Of a stretch of DNA of 64,000 bases, positions 26,311-34,678 are shown in pieces (position 1 is the first letter of the stretch; every line of letters starts with the position of its first letter). The translations under genes and the position numbers were made by a program. The notes under the pieces were generated by a model that made no database searches, was not told where the DNA came from, and saw only the letters and a list, made by a program, of their open reading frames with translations. Source of the DNA: Lachnospiraceae bacterium (GTDB lineage Bacteria > Bacillota > Clostridia > Lachnospirales > Lachnospiraceae); NCBI GenBank assembly GCA_015057585.1, contig SVEF01000007.1, positions 62,001 through 126,000 on the forward strand, read 5' to 3'.

Positions 26311-27537
26311 ATGAAACAGATTGCAGGAGGAGTGACTGCAGCACAGGGCTTTTTTGCAGCATCGTGTGCGGCAGGAATTAAATATCAGGACAGAACGGAC
26401 ATGGCAATGGTGTATTCAAAAGTGCCGTGCGTAGTATCCGGTACTTTTACAACGAATGTGGTAAAAGCGGCACCGGTACTCTGGGACAAAATGATTTCAG
26501 AAGAAAAGGGCATAGCACAGGTAGTAGTGATTAACGCCGGCATTGCCAATGCCTGTACGGGAGAGCAGGGATATCAGTATTGCATGGAGACGGCAAAAGC
26601 AGCGGAGGAAACCTTAAAGGTTTCGTGCGATTCCGTGCTGGTGGCATCGACCGGTGTTATCGGAAAGCAGCTTCCGATTGATAAGATCAAGGCGGGCACA
26701 AAGGTACTGGCGGGTCAGTTAAGCGATACAACAGAAGCCGGAACGGATGCGGCCAAGGCGATTATGACTACGGATACCAAAAAGAAAGAGATTGCAGTGA
26801 AGCTCACACTTTCCGGCAAGGAAGTGACGATTGGCGGTATGTGCAAGGGCTCCGGCATGATTCATCCGAATATGTGCACAATGCTCGGATTTATTACGAC
26901 TGATGCGGATATTTCAAAGGAACTGCTCGACAAAGCATTAAAAGAGGATGTACAGGACACTTACAATATGGTTTCCGTGGATGGAGATACTTCCACAAAC
27001 GATACCGTGCTTTTGCTTGCAAACGGTCTGGCAGGCAATGAAAAAATCGTTTCTGCTGACAGTGGGGACTATAAAGCCTTTGCAGAGGCACTGCACTTTG
27101 TCAACGAATATCTGGCAAAAAGAATTGCAGAAGACGGTGAAGGTGCAACCAAGTTATTTACGGCAAAGGTAGTGCATGCATCGTCAAAAGAAACGGCTAA
27201 GGTGCTGGCAAAGTCGGTCATTACCTCGAGTCTTACAAAAGCAGCGGTATACGGAAACGATGCCAACTGGGGCAGAATTCTTTGTGCACTTGGTTATTCG
27301 GGGGAAAACTTTGACCCTTATAAAGTAGACATTACCATTTCAGACGGAACGGACACACTCATGCTCGTGGAAAACGGCATGGCAACAGACTATTCCGAGG
27401 AATTTGCTACAAAGATTCTTTCCGGCGGGGAAGTGACTGCGGTTGCAGATATGAAAGACGGAGAGGCATCTGCTACGGCATGGGGGTGTGACCTGACCTA
27501 TGAGTATGTAAAGATTAATGCGGATTACCGTTCCTAG
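26311..27537 (+). CDS. argJ: Bifunctional glutamate N-acetyltransferase/ornithine acetyltransferase
   Basis: A 408-aa ArgJ that recycles the acetyl group from acetylornithine to glutamate. The precursor is self-cleaved before the conserved threonine in KGSGMIHPNMCTMLGF (Thr190), where most homologues have ATML instead of CTML. Other motifs are TGVIGKQLPIDK and YGNDANWGRI. ATG follows AGGAGGCAG. With argC, argB and argD it forms the cyclic acetyl pathway. Confidence 0.96.
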   Translation: MKQIAGGVTAAQGFFAASCAAGIKYQDRTDMAMVYSKVPCVVSGTFTTNVVKAAPVLWDKMISEEKGIAQVVVINAGIANACTGEQGYQYCMETAKAAEETLKVSCDSVLVASTGVIGKQLPIDKIKAGTKVLAGQLSDTTEAGTDAAKAIMTTDTKKKEIAVKLTLSGKEVTIGGMCKGSGMIHPNMCTMLGFITTDADISKELLDKALKEDVQDTYNMVSVDGDTSTNDTVLLLANGLAGNEKIVSADSGDYKAFAEALHFVNEYLAKRIAEDGEGATKLFTAKVVHASSKETAKVLAKSVITSSLTKAAVYGNDANWGRILCALGYSGENFDPYKVDITISDGTDTLMLVENGMATDYSEEFATKILSGGEVTAVADMKDGEASATAWGCDLTYEYVKINADYRS

Positions 27538-27596
27538 GGTAAATGAGTGAAGGACCCCGGAGAAAGGATAGACTAAGAAGAGGAGAACGGATTACC

Positions 27597-28463
27597 ATGG
27601 AGCAGATACAGGCAGAAATGTTAAAGGCGCAGGTGTTAATAGAGGCACTGCCCTATATTCAGAAGTTTAATAATAAGAAAGTGGTCGTGAAATACGGCGG
27701 AAGTGCGATGTTAGATCCGGAGCTGCAGCTGAATGTCATCCGGGACGTAGCACTCCTTAAACTGGTCGGGATGAAACCGATTATCGTGCACGGAGGCGGA
27801 AAGGAAATCAGCAAATGGGTGGCAATGCTTGGGAAGGAGCCACAGTTTGTAGAGGGACTCCGTGTAACTGATGCTGAGACCATGGAAGTCGCCGAGATGG
27901 TATTAAATAAGGTGAACAAAAATCTGGTGCAGATGTTAGAGCAGATTGGCGTCAAAGCAGCAGGTATCTGTGGTAAGGATGGTGCGACACTTCATGTTAC
28001 AAAAAAAACGGTCAATGGGCAGGACATAGGTTTCGTCGGAAACATCGATAAGGTAAATACGAATTTGTTGGATACCCTGATTGAACAGGGCTTTGTACCT
28101 GTCATTGCACCAATCGGTCTGGATGATGCGTATCAGTCCTACAATATCAATGCAGATGATGCGGCTTGCGCCATCGCAACGGCGATCGGAGCGGAAAAAC
28201 TGGCATTTTTAACGGATATCGAGGGCGTGTGTCTGGATCCGAAGGATAAGTCAACACTCATTACGGAGTTGTCCTTAGAGAAAGCCGATAAGTTAATCGC
28301 AGACGGGTTTATCGGTGGCGGTATGCTTCCGAAACTGAAAAATTGTATCGATGCGGTGAAAGAGGGCGTGACGAGTGTACATATACTGGACGGTAGGATG
28401 CTACACAGTCTGCTTTTAGAGTTCTTTACCGATAAGGGTATCGGAACCGCGATTTATAAGTAA
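27597..28463 (+). CDS. argB: Acetylglutamate kinase
   Basis: A 288-aa kinase that phosphorylates N-acetylglutamate, the arginine-inhibited step in many bacteria. Start ATG 27597 after AGAGGAGAA is chosen over an in-frame GTG/ATG further upstream. Motifs: [10 protein letters not shown] (near residue 27), [28 protein letters not shown] and [13 protein letters not shown]. The N-terminal helix ([18 protein letters not shown]) is typical of the arginine-sensitive type. Confidence 0.97.
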   Translation: MEQIQAEMLKAQVLIEALPYIQKFNNKKVVVKYGGSAMLDPELQLNVIRDVALLKLVGMKPIIVHGGGKEISKWVAMLGKEPQFVEGLRVTDAETMEVAEMVLNKVNKNLVQMLEQIGVKAAGICGKDGATLHVTKKTVNGQDIGFVGNIDKVNTNLLDTLIEQGFVPVIAPIGLDDAYQSYNINADDAACAIATAIGAEKLAFLTDIEGVCLDPKDKSTLITELSLEKADKLIADGFIGGGMLPKLKNCIDAVKEGVTSVHILDGRMLHSLLLEFFTDKGIGTAIYK

Positions 28464-28510
28464 GGAAAAAGCCTCTGCTCGCAGAAGGCGTATGGAAGGA
28501 GAAGGATAAC

Positions 28511-29692
28511 ATGAATTCCAAGGAATGCAGAGAACGCGCAGAACAGGTGTTGATGCATACCTATGGCAGATATCCGGTGGTGCTTGACTATGGCGACGGA
28601 GTCTATCTGTATGATACGGAGGGAAAGAAATATCTGGACTTTTCCGCCGGCATCGGTGTGTTTGCACTTGGCTATAACAATAAAGAATATAATGACGCCC
28701 TAAAGGTGCAGATTGATAAACTGTTACATACGTCAAATTATTATTACAATGAGCCGGCGACACTGGCAGCAGAGGCATTTGCGTCAGCCTCCGGCATGGA
28801 CCGTGTGTTTTTTACAAACAGCGGTACCGAGGCCGTAGAGGGTGCCATCAAGCTTGCAAGAAAATATTATTATAAGAAGACCGGATGTGCGGACAGTGAA
28901 ATCATTGCGATGGAACATTCCTTCCACGGAAGAACGATGGGAGCGGTTTCCGTAACCGGCACAAAGAAATACAGGGAGCCGTTTGAACCGTTAATCGGCG
29001 GGGTGGTGTTTGCAACGTTTAACGATTTGGAGTCGGTGACTTCAAAGATTACGGAAAAGACGGCTGCGATTATTATGGAGACAGTGCAGGGAGAGGGTGG
29101 TATCTACCCGGCAACCAAGGAGTTTATCGAGGGTGTGGCGGCTGTCTGCAGGGAAAAAGACATTGTGCTTATTTTGGATGAAATACAGTGCGGTATGGGA
29201 CGAAGCGGTGCGATGTTTGCTTATCAGAATTACGGCGTGGTGCCGGGGATTGTGACGAGCGCAAAGGCACTCGGCTGCGGTGTGCCGGTAGGAGCCTTTG
29301 CGGCGTGTGAAAAGGTAGCAGCAGCTTTTGAGCCGGGTGACCATGGCACGACATATGGCGGCAATCCGTTTGTAACGGCGGCGGCTGTCAAAGTGTTTGA
29401 ACTGTTCGGTAAATTGGAGGTGCTTGAAAACGTAAAGAAAAACGGTGCTTACCTTTATGAGAAACTGGAGACATTTGCAAAAGAACATGACTGTGTTGTG
29501 GAACACCGGGGCATGGGCTTTATGCAGGGGTTGGAATTTGACCATCCGGTAAAGGACATTGTGGCAAAGGCATTGGAGAATGGCTTGATATTAATTTCCG
29601 CAGGAGCCAATACGGTGCGTTTTTTACCCCCGCTCATTATGGAGAAAGGGCAGGTGGATGAGATGGTGGAGATTTTGAAAAAGTGTGTATGA
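28511..29692 (+). CDS. argD: Acetylornithine aminotransferase
   Basis: A 393-aa PLP-dependent class III aminotransferase. Motifs: FTNSGTEAVEGAIKLARKY (phosphate binding), ILDEIQCGMGRSG (Asp pairing with the pyridine nitrogen) and TSAKALGCGVPVGAF (PLP lysine). ATG follows AAGGAGAAGG, 47 bp after argB. Last gene of the arg cluster, followed by a stem-loop. Confidence 0.96.
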   Translation: MNSKECRERAEQVLMHTYGRYPVVLDYGDGVYLYDTEGKKYLDFSAGIGVFALGYNNKEYNDALKVQIDKLLHTSNYYYNEPATLAAEAFASASGMDRVFFTNSGTEAVEGAIKLARKYYYKKTGCADSEIIAMEHSFHGRTMGAVSVTGTKKYREPFEPLIGGVVFATFNDLESVTSKITEKTAAIIMETVQGEGGIYPATKEFIEGVAAVCREKDIVLILDEIQCGMGRSGAMFAYQNYGVVPGIVTSAKALGCGVPVGAFAACEKVAAAFEPGDHGTTYGGNPFVTAAAVKVFELFGKLEVLENVKKNGAYLYEKLETFAKEHDCVVEHRGMGFMQGLEFDHPVKDIVAKALENGLILISAGANTVRFLPPLIMEKGQVDEMVEILKKCV

Positions 29693-29697
29693 TTTAA

Positions 29698-29738
29698 AAA
29701 GAAGCGACGGCTTTTCAGAGGAAAGTCGTCGCTTCTTG
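29698..29738 (+). terminator. Stem-loop at the end of the arg cluster
   Basis: AAGAAGCGACG pairs with CGTCGCTTCTT around a GCTTTTCAGAGGAAAGT loop. The T-run is minimal, so efficiency is uncertain. Confidence 0.6.
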
Positions 29739-29804
29739 CGTAAAATATTAAAACTTGATATACTGTTGTTACAAGATACGGACAAATAAGAAAGGGGCGT
29801 TACC

Positions 29805-31802
29805 ATGGGCTTTTTTGAAAGAGAAAAGGATGCAGTTATTTTTAGGGAAAACGGTGAAACCGTGCGTATTGAGGCATGGAATGCGGACAGTCTGCGTGTG
29901 CGGTCGTGTCTGGTAAACGATATCAAGGAAGGGAGTGTTGCTCTGCTTGAAAAGCAGGAGTGTACACCGGACATTCAGATAGAAGAGCAGAAGGCAACGA
30001 TTACCAACGGAAAAATCACGGCAGTGATGGAATTTCAGGGATGGGGCAGAACGTTGCAGACGTCATTTTACAATCAAAAGGGAGAACTTCTGTTAAGGGA
30101 AATCGCAAATGGTGGTGCGCTTTGTCTACGGGCGCGTTCGTACCGTCCGCTTGCCGGAGGAAAGTATCGTCTGAAGGTATCCTTTGATTCTAATCCGGAC
30201 GAAAAGATTTACGGCATGGGTCAGTACCAGCAGGAGCGGATGAATTTAAAGGGCTGTAACATTGAACTTGCCCACAGAAATTCCCAGGCGAGTGTGCCGT
30301 TTTATCTTTCTGATTTGGGCTACGGCTTTTTATGGCACAACGCCGCGGTAGGTGAGGTACATTTCGGCACGAACACCACCCAGTGGGAAGCACAGGTTTC
30401 CGAACAGGTGGATTACTGGATTACGGCGGGGGATACCCCGGCGGAAATTGAGGAGCACTTTGCGGATGCCGTCGGCAAGACGCCGATGATGCCGGAATAC
30501 GGTCTTGGCTTCTGGCAGTGCAAGCTCCGTTATTTTAATCAGGAACAGGTCATTGAAATTGCCGAGGAATATAAAAAGCGCGGGGTGCCGCTGGATGTGC
30601 TGGTCATTGACTATTATCACTGGCTGCGTTGCGGTGACTGGAAATTTGACGAGGAATATTTCCCGAATCCGAAGGAAATGGTAGACAAACTTCATGAGAT
30701 GGGCATTGAGACGATGGTGTCTGTCTGGCCGCAGGTGGACTGGCGCAGTGAAAACTACGAAGAGATGAAGCAGAAGGGCCTTTTGGTCAAGAGCAATGCC
30801 GGCATTGATGTGCAGATGCTGTTCCACGGCAACAATGTTTTTATGGATGCAACCAACCCAAGGACCAGAGAATATGTGTGGGATAAATTAAAGAAAAATT
30901 ATGCCGACCTTGGCATTAAGACGTTCTGGCTGGATGAAGCGGAGCCGGAATTTACGACCTACGAATTCCAGAATTACCGCTACTATGCCGGTCAGGTGGA
31001 GGAAATCGGAAATATTTATCCGAGAGAGTACTCCAGACTGTTTTATGAAGGACAAAAGCAGATGGGTCAGGACGATATTGTGAATCTGGTGCGTTGTGCG
31101 TGGGTAGGCTCACAGCGCTACGGTGCGCTTGTCTGGTCCGGGGATATTTTCTCCAATTATGAAGACTTCAGAAAGCAGATTTGTGCAGGCCTTCATATGG
31201 GACTTGCCGGAATTCCGTGGTGGACTACGGACATCGGCGGCTTCCATGGCGGATGGCCGAGCAATGACGATTTCAGGGAACTTTTGGTGCGCTGGTTCCA
31301 GTTTGGCACGTTCTGTCCGGTTATGCGTCTTCACGGCAGCCGTTCGCCGCACACGGACATTGTCAATAAGGCAGGCGAGGTACGTGAATGGACCGGCTCC
31401 CCGAACGAAATCTGGAGCTTTGGCGAAGAAAATTATGAGATTTTAAAGAAGTTTATTTTCATCCGTGAGAAGATGCGTGATTATTCGAGAAGTCTGATGC
31501 GTGAGGCGCATGAAAAGGGTTCGCCGGTTATGAGAACACTGTTCTATGAATTTCCGGAGGATAAGACATGTTGGGACATCTCGGACGAATTCATGTACGG
31601 CGGCGATATTTTGGTCGCTCCGGTTGTGACGGCAAAGGCATTGGAGCGTGAGGTGTATCTGCCGGCGGGAGCCAGTTGGACACATGCCGGAACCGGAGAG
31701 GTGTACGAAGGCGGAAGGAGCTATGTCATTGCAGCACCGATGGAAACATTACCGGTATTTTTAAGAGAAGGCAGACAGGGTTATCTGGTGGGCGAAGTAT
31801 AG
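29805..31802 (+). CDS. Glycoside hydrolase family 31 (alpha-xylosidase/alpha-glucosidase type)
   Basis: A 665-aa intracellular enzyme. The barrel contains the GH31 nucleophile in KTFWLDEAEPE (Asp377), the acid/base Asp447 in VWSGDI, and further family strings YGMGQYQQER and IPWWTTDIGGFHGG. The LDEAEPE form and PLDVLVIDYYHW are seen in alpha-xylosidase-like members that act on xyloglucan oligosaccharides, but alpha-glucosidase activity cannot be excluded. No signal peptide. ATG follows AAAGGGGCG. Fits the plant-glycan lifestyle suggested by the other hydrolases. Confidence 0.9.
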   Translation: MGFFEREKDAVIFRENGETVRIEAWNADSLRVRSCLVNDIKEGSVALLEKQECTPDIQIEEQKATITNGKITAVMEFQGWGRTLQTSFYNQKGELLLREIANGGALCLRARSYRPLAGGKYRLKVSFDSNPDEKIYGMGQYQQERMNLKGCNIELAHRNSQASVPFYLSDLGYGFLWHNAAVGEVHFGTNTTQWEAQVSEQVDYWITAGDTPAEIEEHFADAVGKTPMMPEYGLGFWQCKLRYFNQEQVIEIAEEYKKRGVPLDVLVIDYYHWLRCGDWKFDEEYFPNPKEMVDKLHEMGIETMVSVWPQVDWRSENYEEMKQKGLLVKSNAGIDVQMLFHGNNVFMDATNPRTREYVWDKLKKNYADLGIKTFWLDEAEPEFTTYEFQNYRYYAGQVEEIGNIYPREYSRLFYEGQKQMGQDDIVNLVRCAWVGSQRYGALVWSGDIFSNYEDFRKQICAGLHMGLAGIPWWTTDIGGFHGGWPSNDDFRELLVRWFQFGTFCPVMRLHGSRSPHTDIVNKAGEVREWTGSPNEIWSFGEENYEILKKFIFIREKMRDYSRSLMREAHEKGSPVMRTLFYEFPEDKTCWDISDEFMYGGDILVAPVVTAKALEREVYLPAGASWTHAGTGEVYEGGRSYVIAAPMETLPVFLREGRQGYLVGEV

Positions 31803-31845
31803 GAAGACCTGTAAAGGATAAATGACATAGGAAGGAAGAAACAAC

Positions 31846-32283
31846 ATGAAATTTGTAGTACAGCGTGTGAATCACGCAAATGTAAAGGTAGATGGCAATG
31901 TCATCGGAAAAATCGGCAAGGGCTTCTTGGTTTTCATCGGCGTATCGAATGAGGACACAAAGGAGATTGCGGATAAATATATCAAGAAGTTAATCGGACT
32001 GCGTATTTTTGATGATGAAAACGGAAAGACAAACCTGGCTTTAAAGGATGTGGGCGGAGAACTTTTACTGGTATCCCAGTTTACGCTTTACGCAGACTGC
32101 AGCCACGGCAATCGTCCGTCCTTTGTCAACGCCGGAAAACCGGACTTGGCAAACGAATTATACGAATACATCATTGCGGAATGTAAAAAACAGGTCGATG
32201 TTGTAGAAACCGGAGAATTTGGTGCAGACATGAAGGTGGAACTGGAGAACGACGGGCCGTTTACGATTGTGCTGGAGTTGTAG
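31846..32283 (+). CDS. dtd: D-aminoacyl-tRNA deacylase
   Basis: A 145-aa enzyme removing D-amino acids (and glycine mischarged on tRNA-Ala) from tRNA. Both family motifs are present: [17 protein letters not shown] and [11 protein letters not shown] (the latter giving the Gly-Pro cis motif with NxGPF). ATG follows AGGAAGGAAG. It lies 43 bp after GH31 and immediately upstream of the tRNA-Gly/repeat unit. Confidence 0.96.
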   Translation: MKFVVQRVNHANVKVDGNVIGKIGKGFLVFIGVSNEDTKEIADKYIKKLIGLRIFDDENGKTNLALKDVGGELLLVSQFTLYADCSHGNRPSFVNAGKPDLANELYEYIIAECKKQVDVVETGEFGADMKVELENDGPFTIVLEL

Positions 32284-32296
32284 GTTGAGAAAAATA

Positions 32297-32325
32297 TTGA
32301 CTTTTCCGATGGAATAATCGATAAT
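32297..32325 (+). promoter_or_regulatory. Promoter of leader unit A (mini-array/tRNA-Gly)
   Basis: TTGACT (32297-32302), 17-bp spacer, GATAAT (32320-32325). The same promoter, with matching flanks, recurs at 34232-34260. Transcription would begin about 20 nt before the first repeat-like hairpin. Confidence 0.75.
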
Positions 32326-32350
32326 GAGGTGAGAAACTGTGATAAATACA

Positions 32351-32465
32351 GTAGTGGAGAACCCGACATAGTGGGTACTAGAGATTTCCTCCATTTTTTC
32401 TCTCTTTGTTTTGTTTTTTTATGTTACTGAATTTGTGAAGAACTCGATATAGTGAGTACTATCGC
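32351..32465 (+). CRISPR. Two Cas13a-type repeat-like hairpins (candidate mini-array A)
   Basis: Unit 1 (32351-32384) folds as TAGT / GGAGA bulge / ACCC - GACATAGT - GGGT / ACTA. Unit 2 (32432-32465) keeps the same form with ACTC - GATATAGT - GAGT, so the middle C-G pair has changed to T-A on both sides (compensatory). A two-stem hairpin with a 5' bulge is the geometry of type VI-A direct repeats. The 47-nt gap between the units is longer than the usual ~30-nt spacer. Cas13a is encoded 2.2 kb downstream. Assignment as CRISPR repeats is inference. Confidence 0.45.
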
Positions 32466-32529
32466 CTCCTAAATCTATGTATCTTTTGCGTTTGCTAAAA
32501 AAGTAGGACTACTATAATATGAATTTTTT

Positions 32530-32600
32530 GCAGATATAGTTTAGTGGTAAAACTCTGGCTTCCCAAGCTGGCATCACGGGTTTGAGCCCTACTATCTGCT
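32530..32600 (+). tRNA. tRNA-Gly(CCC)-like, probably degenerate copy
   Basis: A 71-nt cloverleaf: acceptor GCAGATA/TATCTGC, anticodon loop TTCCCAA (anticodon CCC). The anticodon stem needs G-T wobbles, the T loop reads TTTGAGC, losing the invariant C56, and the T stem ACGGG/CCTAC has two mismatches. A TATAAT at 32513-32518 precedes it. Compared with the intact copy at 34381, this looks like a decaying duplicate. Confidence 0.65.
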
Positions 32601-32605
32601 TGAGA

Positions 32606-32630
32606 AAGGACCCTTAGGGGTTCGTTTTTT
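32606..32630 (+). terminator. Terminator after tRNA-Gly copy A
   Basis: GACCC/GGGGTTC stem with a TTA loop, followed by six T. The intact copy has its own equivalent terminator. Confidence 0.65.
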
Positions 32631-32693
32631 CTTTATAGTCCTATAAAGAAAAAACTCTGAGAGGCTGAGCAACTTGAGGAAAGAGAAATACCA
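32625..32693 (+). repeat. Palindromic interspersed repeat, copy 2
   Basis: Perfect palindrome TTTTTTCTTTATAG-TC-CTATAAAGAAAAAA (32625-32654) followed by a stretch (CTCTGAGAGGCTGAGCAACT, then TGAGGAAAGAGAAATACC) that parallels the one after the hairpin at 10997. The remaining ~120 bp to the ATPase start show nothing further. Confidence 0.55.
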
Positions 32694-32814
32694 TTAAGAT
32701 ATAAAAAAATGAAATTATGCAGAAAATCGGCGGATAAAATCTTGAAGAAGTGCATATTTTATAATAAAATACTTTTGAAGAAGTGCACAAATCATAGAAA
32801 CCGGGAGGTAAAAT

Positions 32815-34152
32815 ATGTATTTTAAGAGAAAAGCATATGATCAGTTGTTGGAATGGAAAGAAAAATATGCCGATAAATACGCAGTATTGCTTGAAGGAGC
32901 AAGACGGGTTGGTAAATCTACGATTGCCGAACAATTTGCTATCAATGAGTACAGGTCATATATATTAATCGATTTTTCAAAGGCATCAGATGAAGAAATG
33001 GCATGCTTTGATGATATTAGTGATTTGGATATGTTCTTTTTACGTTTGCAGGCAGTGAGAAGGATTGATTTATATAAACATGAATCCGTCATTATTTTTG
33101 ATGAAGTCCAGTTGTTTCCGAAAGCAAGACAGGCGATTAAGCATCTGGTGAAGGACGGAAGATATCATTATATAGAAACAGGCTCTTTAATATCCATTAA
33201 GAAGAATGTAAAGAATATATTGATTCCATCGGAAGAAATGAAAATTCAAGTGTATCCTATGGATTACGAGGAGTTTTGTGCCGCAACGGGAAATAATTAC
33301 TCTTTGTTAGAAAAACTTTACGGAATGAAAAAAGAGGTTGGACAGCATGTAAATCGTAAACTTATGCGTGACATCAGAATTTATATGGCGGTCGGCGGTA
33401 TGCCTCAGGCAGTGGAAAGCTATGTAAATGGGGATAACTTCTCCATGATTGATCAAGTGAAACGGCAAATTATTCAATTGTATGAGGAGGATTTCAAAAA
33501 ATTAGACCCATCGGGAAAATTGTCAGCGATGTATCATTCGATTCCGGCACAGCTTTCTAAAGATGGAAAGCGGTATCGTATATCTGCTGCTGTTGGAAAG
33601 AGAAAAACATCAAAAGACGAAAATTTGGTGTATGAACTAATTGATTCAAAAACTGTGTTGCCATCTTACAACACTACAGATCCAAGGGTAAGTTTATCGC
33701 TTTCAAAGGATTTGGATAGTTATAAATTATACATTGCAGATACAGGGCTCTTTATTACGTTAATGTTTATTGACAGACCGGTTGCAGAAAATGAAATATA
33801 TGCAAAACTTTTATCGGACAAGTTACCGGCTAATCTGGGATATTTGTATGAAAATTTAGTTGCGCAGATGATTACGGCATCCGGGCGGGAATTGTATTAT
33901 CATACATGGGAGAAGGAAGAGAGCACACATTATTATGAAATTGATTTTCTGATATCTCAGGGAGCCAAAATATCTGCCATTGAAGTAAAATCTTCCGGAA
34001 CCGGAAAACATGAGTCATTGACGGAATTTGGTAAAAAGTATTCGAAACATATCAAAGATAGTTTTATCCTTTCTCAAAAAGATATCGGTAAAGAAAAAGA
34101 AGGAACTATTAATTATATACCTATTTATCTGACTTCGTTTTTGTGTAAGTAG
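32815..34152 (+). CDS. AAA-type ATPase with DUF4143 (nuclease-like) C-terminal domain
   Basis: A 445-aa protein. Walker A is GARRVGKST (residues 28-36), Walker B is VIIFDEVQ near 98. The C-terminal DUF4143 region contains KLYIADTGLF and a PD-(D/E)xK-like arrangement, EIDFLI...AIEVKS, near residue 380. This AAA_14/DUF4143 family is common in anaerobes, highly mobile, and without settled function. ATG follows GGGAGG. It lies precisely between the two tRNA-Gly units. Base composition is more AT-rich than the neighbours, consistent with acquisition. Confidence 0.85.
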   Translation: MYFKRKAYDQLLEWKEKYADKYAVLLEGARRVGKSTIAEQFAINEYRSYILIDFSKASDEEMACFDDISDLDMFFLRLQAVRRIDLYKHESVIIFDEVQLFPKARQAIKHLVKDGRYHYIETGSLISIKKNVKNILIPSEEMKIQVYPMDYEEFCAATGNNYSLLEKLYGMKKEVGQHVNRKLMRDIRIYMAVGGMPQAVESYVNGDNFSMIDQVKRQIIQLYEEDFKKLDPSGKLSAMYHSIPAQLSKDGKRYRISAAVGKRKTSKDENLVYELIDSKTVLPSYNTTDPRVSLSLSKDLDSYKLYIADTGLFITLMFIDRPVAENEIYAKLLSDKLPANLGYLYENLVAQMITASGRELYYHTWEKEESTHYYEIDFLISQGAKISAIEVKSSGTGKHESLTEFGKKYSKHIKDSFILSQKDIGKEKEGTINYIPIYLTSFLCK

Positions 34153-34195
34153 CCGTAAAGCATTCGTATGTGCTTTGACCGGGGAATAGAAGAAG

Positions 34196-34222
34196 AAAGC
34201 GCATCGGAAGGTGCGCTTTTTT
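34196..34222 (+). terminator. Terminator after the ATPase
   Basis: AAAGCGCATC pairs with GGTGCGCTTT around GGAA, followed by T residues. Confidence 0.85.
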
Positions 34223-34231
34223 AGAAAAAGG

Positions 34232-34319
34232 TTGACTTTTTTGACGGAATATTTGATAATGGTGTCAGAAACTGTGATAAATACAGTAGTGTAGAACCCG
34301 ATAGACCTGGTACCAGAGA
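34232..34319 (+). CRISPR. Leader unit B: promoter plus one Cas13a-type repeat-like hairpin
   Basis: Promoter TTGACT (34232-34237), 17-bp spacer, GATAAT (34255-34260). Then AGAAACTGTGATAAATACAG, identical to unit A, leads into a repeat-like element at 34286-34319 (GTAGTGTAGAACCCGATAGA, then CCTGGTACCAGAGA). The hairpin is weaker than those of unit A. Unit B equals unit A with one repeat-plus-gap removed, the product expected from recombination between the two repeats. Confidence 0.4.
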
Positions 34320-34380
34320 ACTCTTAACCTATGTACCTTTTGTGTTTGTGAAAGCATGACGGTGATAATATGAATTTTTT

Positions 34381-34451
34381 GCAGATATAGTTTAGTGGTA
34401 AAACTCCGGCTTCCCAAGCCGGCATCACGGGTTCGATCCCCGCTATCTGCT
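34381..34451 (+). tRNA. tRNA-Gly(CCC)
   Basis: 71-nt cloverleaf with acceptor GCAGATA/TATCTGC, anticodon stem CCGGC/GCCGG, loop TTCCCAA giving anticodon CCC, and T loop TTCGATC with conserved C56. One A-C mismatch at the base of the T stem. GATAAT at 34364-34369 is the likely -10 of its own promoter. Reads GGG codons. Confidence 0.9.
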
Positions 34452-34454
34452 TAT

Positions 34455-34481
34455 AAAAAAGACCTTTCGAGGTCTTTTTTT
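34455..34481 (+). terminator. Terminator after tRNA-Gly(CCC)
   Basis: AAAAAAGACC / GGTCTTTTTT with a TTTCGA loop; bidirectional in form. Confidence 0.85.
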
Positions 34482-34590
34482 GTTGGTGGTGTGTAGTGAC
34501 CGGTGAAATTATCCGTATAAAAAAATTTTTTATATACATATAACTCCCCCTTGTCAGAACGATTTCTCTGATGAGATATACTAAAATCAC

Positions 34591-34619
34591 TTGACGGAAA
34601 AGCGCGAAATAGCGATAAT
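34591..34619 (+). promoter_or_regulatory. Promoter of the cas13a operon
   Basis: TTGACG (34591-34596), 17-bp spacer, GATAAT (34614-34619). The -10 is the same GATAAT as in leader units A and B, and a GACGGAA string is shared with unit B, hinting at coordinated expression. The 110 bp between this and the tRNA terminator show only an AT-rich palindrome near 34519-34537. Confidence 0.7.
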
Positions 34620-34678
34620 AAAATCAGAAAGCAGGAAATGTTTTTGGACTTTAAAACGAAGGAAAAAGGAGAAGGCAT

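Noticed and set aside
32297-34451. The two tRNA-Gly units as attL/attR of a prophage or integrative element
   Set aside because: No integrase, excisionase or structural phage gene lies between or near them; the enclosed DNA holds a single ATPase gene.
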